DNA of 10,635 nucleotides from Pseudomonadota bacterium (GTDB lineage: Bacteria > Desulfobacterota > Syntrophia > Syntrophales > JADFWA01): assembly GCA_030596145.1 (NCBI GenBank), contig JAUVKS010000041.1, forward strand, positions 1 through 10,635, read 5' to 3'. The notes beneath the pieces are model-generated. The model saw nothing but the letters and a program-made list of their open reading frames with translations. It did not search any database and had not been told where the DNA came from. Shown here in pieces: positions 7,088 through 10,635 of the stretch (its first letter is position 1; each line of letters begins with the position of its first letter). The position numbers and the translations under genes are program-made.

Positions 7088-7894
7088 GTGAATAATTATA
7101 GGAAATTTACTACAACCATTGCAAAGGAAGCAGGAATCTTTCTCAAAAAAAGGTTCAATGAGAAGCATACAGTAAATTACAAAGGCGAAATTGACATTGT
7201 CACAGAAGTGGACAAAATGGCCGAAGAGATGTTGATATCCAGAATCGACGAAAAATTCCCTCACCATGATATCCTGGCAGAAGAATCTACAGAAACAGAC
7301 AAGGGCTCTGATTTTAGATGGATTATAGACCCGCTTGATGGGACCACCAACTATGCTCATGGGTATCCTGTCTTCTGCGTGTCCATCGCCCTGGAAAAGG
7401 AAAATGAGATTATTATCGGTGTCATTTACGATCCGATGTTGGAAGAGATATTTGTTGCAGAAAAGGGAAAGGGCGCCTTTTTAAATAGTAAAAGGATTTC
7501 TGTCTCAAAGACCGTGGAACTTCCAAAAAGTCTTCTGGCTACCGGCTTTCCCTATGATATCCGTACAAATCCAGACAACAATCTCAATTATTTTAATGAA
7601 ATGGCTACAAAGGTTCTGGCTATTCGCCGAGCGGGATCAGCGGCGCTTGACTTGGCATATATGGCAGCTGGTCGATTTGATGGATTCTGGGAACTAAGAT
7701 TGAATCCCTGGGATACTGCAGCCGGATGGCTTCTGGTAGAAGAAGCGGGTGGACTGGTTACCGATCTTTTCGGGAAAGATTATCACCTAAAATCTCCGCA
7801 CATACTCACCTCAAACGGAAAGATACATGGTGAAATGATCAATGTGTTCAAAAGGGTTGACCGACTCGCCCAAGGCTTCAAATCACACCGATAA
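7088..7894 (+). CDS. suhB: Inositol monophosphatase family protein
   Basis: A 268-aa member of the Mg2+-dependent, Li+-sensitive sugar phosphatase superfamily. All metal-site motifs are present: D42 in VDKMAE, AEES at 64-67, DPLDGTTNY at 81-89 (metal ligands D81 and D84), and WDTAAGWLLVEEAGG at 208-222 (D209). Members act on inositol-1-phosphate, fructose-1,6-bisphosphate or related substrates, and SuhB also takes part in rRNA transcription complexes; sequence alone does not tell which applies. The start is GTG at 7088, with GGAG 9 nt upstream and an N-terminus that fits the family. The crotonase-like gene follows 61 bp later on the same strand. Confidence 0.92.
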   Translation: MNNYRKFTTTIAKEAGIFLKKRFNEKHTVNYKGEIDIVTEVDKMAEEMLISRIDEKFPHHDILAEESTETDKGSDFRWIIDPLDGTTNYAHGYPVFCVSIALEKENEIIIGVIYDPMLEEIFVAEKGKGAFLNSKRISVSKTVELPKSLLATGFPYDIRTNPDNNLNYFNEMATKVLAIRRAGSAALDLAYMAAGRFDGFWELRLNPWDTAAGWLLVEEAGGLVTDLFGKDYHLKSPHILTSNGKIHGEMINVFKRVDRLAQGFKSHR

Positions 7895-7955
7895 TCGAAA
7901 TGAGTCTGAAATAAAACCACGTCTTGTGGAGTTAACATATCTAAAAGGAGGTAAC

Positions 7956-8732
7956 ATGAGCCATAAGTATTTGATGTTTGAAGTCGAGGATGCCATTGGA
8001 ACTATAACGCTAAACCGCCCGAGAAAGAGGAATGCCCTTTCTCTCGAACTGCTTACAGAATTGAAAAGACTGCTTGACGACATAGAAGAGAGAAATGACG
8101 TAAGTGTTGTCATCATTAAAGGCGCGGGCAAGGTCTTTTCCGCCGGCCATGATATTTCTCAACTGGTGGGTCACGAGATGGCTTACTACAAAGAAATTTT
8201 TGACACCTGCATTGAGGTCATGAAGAGAATACAGCGACTTCCGCAACCGGTCATCGCCCAGGTTCACGGCGTTGCCACGGCAGCCGGTTGCCAGCTTGTT
8301 GCTGCCTGTGACCTCGCTGTGGCTGAAGAAGGTACTCTCTTCGGAACCCCCGGTGTGGAAATAGGGCTTTTCTGTTCGACTCCGGCAGTCCCTCTTGTAC
8401 GTGCAGTGGGCAGGAAGCGAGCGCTTGAAATGCTTCTCACGGGGCGCTTGATCACGGCCAAGGAGGCTGAACAATACGGTTTGGTCAATAAGGTAGTTCC
8501 TCTCAATAATCTGGATGCAGAGACAAGAGCTCTGGCCGGAAAGATAGCCGAGGCGAGCCCCTTTACTGTCGGCATAGGCAAGGAGGCATTTTACACACAG
8601 GTCAACATGACAGACTTTCAAGCATACGATTATGCCAAGCAGGTTATTGTTCTCAATAATTTTGCGGAGGATGCCAAAGAGGGTCTTTCCGCCTTTCTGG
8701 AGAAGAGAAAGCCGGTCTGGAAGGGAAGATAA
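7956..8732 (+). CDS. ECHDC3-like crotonase (enoyl-CoA hydratase/isomerase fold) lacking canonical catalytic glutamates
   Basis: A 258-aa crotonase-fold protein. The oxyanion-hole segments are present: FSAGHDIS at 61-68 and GVATAAGCQL at 105-114. At the two positions where true enoyl-CoA hydratases carry catalytic Glu (E144 and E164 in the rat enzyme), this protein has Q113 (AAGCQL) and G133 (FGTPGVEIGL). The pattern GLFCSTPAV and the C-terminus FLEKRKPVW match the ECHDC3-type subfamily as I know it. It probably binds an acyl-CoA, but hydratase activity is doubtful. The frame stays open upstream to 7842, but ATG 7956 is chosen because a perfect AAGGAGG lies just upstream and the family N-terminus begins there. 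Confidence 0.9.
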   Translation: MSHKYLMFEVEDAIGTITLNRPRKRNALSLELLTELKRLLDDIEERNDVSVVIIKGAGKVFSAGHDISQLVGHEMAYYKEIFDTCIEVMKRIQRLPQPVIAQVHGVATAAGCQLVAACDLAVAEEGTLFGTPGVEIGLFCSTPAVPLVRAVGRKRALEMLLTGRLITAKEAEQYGLVNKVVPLNNLDAETRALAGKIAEASPFTVGIGKEAFYTQVNMTDFQAYDYAKQVIVLNNFAEDAKEGLSAFLEKRKPVWKGR

Positions 8733-8754
8733 ATTGTAAACATTCAGCAATTAT

Positions 8755-8810
8755 GTAGGGTGGCATTTTATATGCCACCTTTTACGGTCGGGTATAAAAC
8801 CCGACCCTAC
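8755..8810. repeat. Paired-hairpin repeat, copy 1 (left of the selenoprotein gene)
   Basis: Outer ends GTAGGG (8755-8760) and CCCTAC (8805-8810) enclose two 8-bp hairpins: GGTGGCAT/ATGCCACC (8759-8779) and GGTCGGGT/ACCCGACC (8786-8806). It is identical to copy 2 at 54 of 56 positions and in the same orientation. The differences are C8764 versus T9184, which keeps a G-T pair in the stem, and A8784 versus G9204 in the spacer. It lies 22 bp after the crotonase stop codon. Confidence 0.85.
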
Positions 8811-8817
8811 AATTTTA

Positions 8818-8847
8818 AATTATGCCATCAGCGCTGCCGGCATAATT
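8818..8847. terminator. 9-bp hairpin between convergent crotonase and selenoprotein genes, possible bidirectional terminator
   Basis: AATTATGCC (8818-8826) pairs perfectly with GGCATAATT (8839-8847) around a 12-nt loop that contains the palindrome CAGCGCTG. The AT-rich stem base and its place between convergent genes suit transcription termination, but a proper T-run is missing on both strands. It might instead be part of the adjacent repeat. Confidence 0.3.
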
Positions 8848-8867
8848 GGATGATTGATGTTTTTGAA

Positions 8868-8899
8868 TACCGATAAACTATCGGCAGTTATACGCCTCA
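8868..8899 (-). promoter_or_regulatory. Putative bacterial SECIS element 2, for the C-terminal UGA
   Basis: Starting at the UGA at 8899-8897, 18 nt separate it from the apical loop GUU (8878-8876). The loop closes an 8-bp stem, UGCCGAUA (8886-8879) with UAUCGGUA (8875-8868), which has one G-U pair. The loop begins with G, as required in bacterial SECIS models. Most of the hairpin lies past the TAA stop at 8890-8888, so it is free of coding constraint, which makes its presence at the right distance more telling. Confidence 0.7.
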
Positions 8900-9103
8900 A
8901 GTGCCTCCATAGCCAATCGTTACTTTGTCACCCTCGACGATAACAGGCACCTGTCTGGAACCGCCGGAATATTTCAGCATTTCCTGTAATTTTGAGCTGT
9001 CAGATTTAACATCAATATATTCTGCCGTATCGCCATAGGCCGACCTGGCCCTTTCGGTATAAGGTCAATTTGACTTTCCGAAGATAACAATCTTTTCCGC
9101 CAT
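8888..9103 (-). CDS. Uxx-star family glutaredoxin-like selenoprotein with two selenocysteines (two in-frame UGA codons)
   Basis: Reading through two TGA codons gives 71 residues that begin MAEKIVIFGKSN-U-PYTERAR and end VTIGYGGT-U-GV. TGA 1 (9067-9065) is U13 in a U-P-Y-T motif at the glutaredoxin redox position after a first beta strand. TGA 2 (8899-8897) is U69, giving the C-terminus U-G-V-stop after which the 'Uxx-star' selenoprotein family is named, as I recall it. RQVPVI at 50-55 carries the cis-proline typical of thioredoxin folds. The ATG at 9103 has GGAG 8 nt upstream. Each UGA has a SECIS-like hairpin 18 nt on. Function is presumably thiol/disulfide or peroxide redox chemistry; the partner is unknown. 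It lies 173 bp downstream of the ACT gene on the same strand, between two direct repeats. A decayed gene is the alternative, but motifs, spacing and both hairpins argue against it. Confidence 0.87.
9038..9067 (-). promoter_or_regulatory. Putative bacterial SECIS element 1, for the N-terminal UGA
   Basis: From the UGA at 9067-9065, 18 nt lead to the apical loop AGGUC (9046-9042). The loop is closed by a perfect GGCC/GGCC stem (9050-9047 with 9041-9038) plus a G-U pair. The loop AGGUC is the same as the core of the E. coli fdhF SECIS loop (AGGUCU), to which SelB binds, and the distance from UGA is almost the same. It lies inside the coding sequence, as is usual in bacteria. Confidence 0.75.
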
Positions 9104-9155
9104 GATAGAAACTCCGTTAATCTTGTGTTGAATCACTCTAATGATATTGAAGTTA

Positions 9156-9173
9156 CCCGCAGCTTACTGCGGG
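9156..9173. other. Perfect 7-bp GC-rich hairpin upstream of the selenoprotein gene
   Basis: CCCGCAG (9156-9162) pairs with CTGCGGG (9167-9173) around CTTA. It directly abuts repeat copy 2 and lies about 50 bp upstream of the selenoprotein start. No T-run follows on either strand, so it is at best a weak terminator for the ACT-gene transcript. It could also be an extension of the neighbouring repeat, although copy 1 lacks it. Confidence 0.5.
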
Positions 9174-9174
9174 C

Positions 9175-9230
9175 GTAGGGTGGTATTTTATATGCCACCT
9201 TTTGCGGTCGGGTATAAAACCCGACCCTAC
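9175..9230. repeat. Paired-hairpin repeat, copy 2 (right of the selenoprotein gene)
   Basis: Same orientation as copy 1 and 54 of 56 bases identical, at an offset of exactly 420 bp. Ends GTAGGG (9175-9180) and CCCTAC (9225-9230) enclose hairpins GGTGGTAT/ATGCCACC and GGTCGGGT/ACCCGACC. It lies between the ACT gene (stop at 9277) and the selenoprotein start (9103), so in an ACT-selenoprotein readthrough transcript it would be an intercistronic structured spacer. Confidence 0.85.
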
Positions 9231-9276
9231 AACTGTACAGGATGCTCCACCTGAGGGGGTCCACCCTTTGCTACGA

Positions 9277-9708
9277 TTAAAGGCTATAAACCTTCTCACC
9301 CGGCAGCACTGTAATACCGTTTTTTAACAGGACGTCTATTGCCCTATCCGTGGAATCGAACCTGAATATCATAACCGCGTTCTCTCCGCTTCTTTCCACG
9401 AATGCATACATGTACTCTACATTTATACCGCTATCCGATAACGCCTTCAGGATACCGTGCAGACCACCTGGGCGATCAGGCACCTCCACTGCTACCACGG
9501 TTGTACGGCCTACAGTGAGGCCATTTTCCTTTAGCACATTTTTTGCGGTATCTACATCGTTCACAATAAGTCGAAGGATTCCGAAGTCCGTCGTATCAGC
9601 AAGGGACAGAGCCCTGATGTTTATATTAGCGTCCGCTAACACCTTTGTTACATGTTCAAGTCCCCCCGGCTTATTCTCCAGGAATATAGATATCTGTTCC
9701 ACCTTCAT
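9277..9708 (-). CDS. Tandem ACT-domain regulatory protein
   Basis: A 143-aa protein made of two ACT domains, about residues 3-66 and 71-135, and nothing else. Each opens with the ligand-site signature of amino-acid-binding ACT domains: ENKPGGL at 11-17 and VPDRPGGL at 76-83. Stand-alone double-ACT proteins are thought to sense an amino acid and regulate a partner enzyme or regulator. The ATG at 9708 has a perfect AAGGAGG 7 nt upstream. It starts 27 nt after the stop of the phenylacetate-CoA ligase gene. That pairing is familiar in anaerobes, where both often accompany indolepyruvate:ferredoxin oxidoreductase genes, so a role in aromatic amino-acid or aryl-acid metabolism is a reasonable inference. 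The ligand itself cannot be read from the sequence. Confidence 0.9.
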   Translation of the reverse strand: MKVEQISIFLENKPGGLEHVTKVLADANINIRALSLADTTDFGILRLIVNDVDTAKNVLKENGLTVGRTTVVAVEVPDRPGGLHGILKALSDSGINVEYMYAFVERSGENAVMIFRFDSTDRAIDVLLKNGITVLPGEKVYSL

Positions 9709-9735
9709 ATGACTGCCTCCTTATTCTAAAGAGCC

Positions 9736-10635
9736 CTAAATATTTCTTTTGTCTGTCACACGACTGGCCTTACCCTCAAAACGCTGCAATGTCTTTGGTT
9801 CTACCAGTTTTATCTTTGCCGTTACGCCTAAAAATTCCTTTACGTCTCTTGTAATGCGTCTTTCAATATTTTGAAGAGCCTTTATCTCATCTGAGAAGAC
9901 ATTTTCACTCACCTCTACCTGTATCTCAAGGGTATCCAGTGTACCTTCTCTGTCCACTATAAGTTGATAATGAGGTTCAAGACCTTCTATAGCCAGAAGA
10001 ACATTTTCTATTTGAGATGGAAAGACATTTACACCCCTTATGATGAGCATATCATCACTCCGACCGGACACACGAGCCATCCTTGCATATGTCCTGCCAC
10101 ACTTACAGGGTTCCATCATCAGCCTGGTTATATCGCTGGTACGATACCGGATCAAGGGAAACGCCTCCTTTGTAATGGTGGTGAAGACTATCTCCCCCTC
10201 TTCACCGGGTGGTACTACTTCGCCTGTGTCCGGATTTATAATCTCCACTATGAAGTGATCCTCGAACACATGCAGACCTTGACGACCCTCTATGCATTCC
10301 ATTGATACACCGGGTCCCATAACTTCAGAAAGTCCGTAGATATCCAGTGCTGTGATATTTAACTTGCTTTCTATCTCTTCCCTTATCTTCTCGCTCCATG
10401 GTTCCGCACCAAGAATCCCGACGCGTAAATTTAAGGATCTCATATCTACTCCCATCTCTTCACCCTGCTCCACGAGATAGAGAGCATAAGAAGGAGTACA
10501 GCATATAGCTGTAGGGCCGAAGTCCTGCAATATCACGATCTGTCTTTTCGTATTCCCGCCTGAAATAGGAACTACGCTTGCTCCAAGTCTCTCCGCACCA
10601 TAATGCGCACCGAGCCCGCCAGTAAATAGTCCATA
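9736..10635 (-). CDS. paaK: Phenylacetate-CoA ligase family protein, C-terminal part, cut by window edge
   Basis: The last 299 residues of an AMP-forming aryl-acid CoA ligase; the full family length is about 430, so roughly the first 130 are beyond the right edge and the true start is not visible. Positions here count from the edge. The fragment opens with YGLFTGGLGAHYGAERLGAS, typical of PaaK. Adenylate-forming motifs follow: DIYGLSE (98-104), RYRTSD (163-168), SGRSDDMLIIRGVNVFPSQ (190-208), and the catalytic Lys in RFEGKASRV (285-293). A CKCGRT pair of cysteines lies near 177-182. The reaction is ATP + CoA + phenylacetate (or a related aryl acid) to aryl-CoA + AMP + PPi. A GTG at 10536 could be mistaken for a start but lies inside the conserved domain. 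Operon with the double-ACT gene downstream. Confidence 0.94.
   Translation of the reverse strand, partial: YGLFTGGLGAHYGAERLGASVVPISGGNTKRQIVILQDFGPTAICCTPSYALYLVEQGEEMGVDMRSLNLRVGILGAEPWSEKIREEIESKLNITALDIYGLSEVMGPGVSMECIEGRQGLHVFEDHFIVEIINPDTGEVVPPGEEGEIVFTTITKEAFPLIRYRTSDITRLMMEPCKCGRTYARMARVSGRSDDMLIIRGVNVFPSQIENVLLAIEGLEPHYQLIVDREGTLDTLEIQVEVSENVFSDEIKALQNIERRITRDVKEFLGVTAKIKLVEPKTLQRFEGKASRVTDKRNI

Noticed and set aside
7842..7955. Upstream extension of the crotonase gene
   Set aside because: It overlaps the phosphatase gene, lacks family similarity, and the perfect AAGGAGG directly precedes the ATG at 7956.
8010..8750. Open frame of 246 codons antisense to the crotonase gene
   Set aside because: It is a mirror of a strongly conserved gene, its translation resembles no known protein, and it runs into repeat sequence.
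8870..8884. Hairpin as a rho-independent terminator of the selenoprotein gene
   Set aside because: No T-run follows it on either strand, whereas the loop and distance fit a SECIS. A minor role in termination is not excluded.
8888..9103. Reading the two-TGA frame as a pseudogene
   Set aside because: There are no frameshifts, the ribosome-binding site is good, both TGA codons fall at positions known for Sec in this family, and each has a hairpin at the right distance. Random stop mutations would not do this.
8755..9230. CRISPR array
   Set aside because: There are only two repeat copies, 364 bp apart, each composed of two hairpins, with a gene in between. This is not repeat-spacer periodicity.

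Overview
The window looks like a chromosomal segment of an anaerobic Gram-negative bacterium, most likely a deltaproteobacterium (Desulfobacterota). This is inferred from the gene set (a phenylacetate-CoA-ligase-like enzyme paired with a double-ACT protein, a crotonase-family protein, a glutaredoxin-like selenoprotein) and the moderate base composition. No rRNA or marker gene fixes the taxonomy.

Left block, minus strand (1-5948): plsC, uppP, ftsK, rimO and the first 117 codons of a polyprenyl diphosphate synthase. plsC and uppP overlap by 4 nt and uppP-ftsK is separated by 21 nt, so these three look co-transcribed. Together they cover phospholipid synthesis, recycling of the cell-wall lipid carrier, chromosome segregation, ribosome modification and isoprenoid-chain synthesis. 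A palindromic repeat lies in the leader of the polyprenyl synthase, a paired-hairpin repeat follows rimO, and a 7-bp degenerate tandem repeat lies between ftsK and rimO.

Middle (6042-8732): ssb is divergent from plsC and convergent with tatA. tatA has a near-consensus sigma70 promoter. An inositol-monophosphatase-family gene (GTG start) is followed by an ECHDC3-like crotonase that lacks both standard hydratase glutamates.

Right block (8754-10635): a phenylacetate-CoA ligase (5' end outside the window) and a tandem-ACT regulatory protein form an operon on the minus strand. Between this operon and the crotonase lies a gene that ordinary ORF calling misses. It is a 71-residue glutaredoxin-like selenoprotein of the 'Uxx-star' type at 8888..9103 (minus), with two in-frame UGA codons: one in an N-terminal U-P-Y-T redox motif and one four codons from the end (U-G-V-stop). 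Each UGA has a hairpin 18 nt downstream with a G at the start of its apical loop, as expected for bacterial SECIS elements. The second hairpin lies beyond the stop codon. The gene is bracketed by two nearly identical direct copies of a 56-bp paired-hairpin repeat exactly 420 bp apart. This is the most interesting part of the window.
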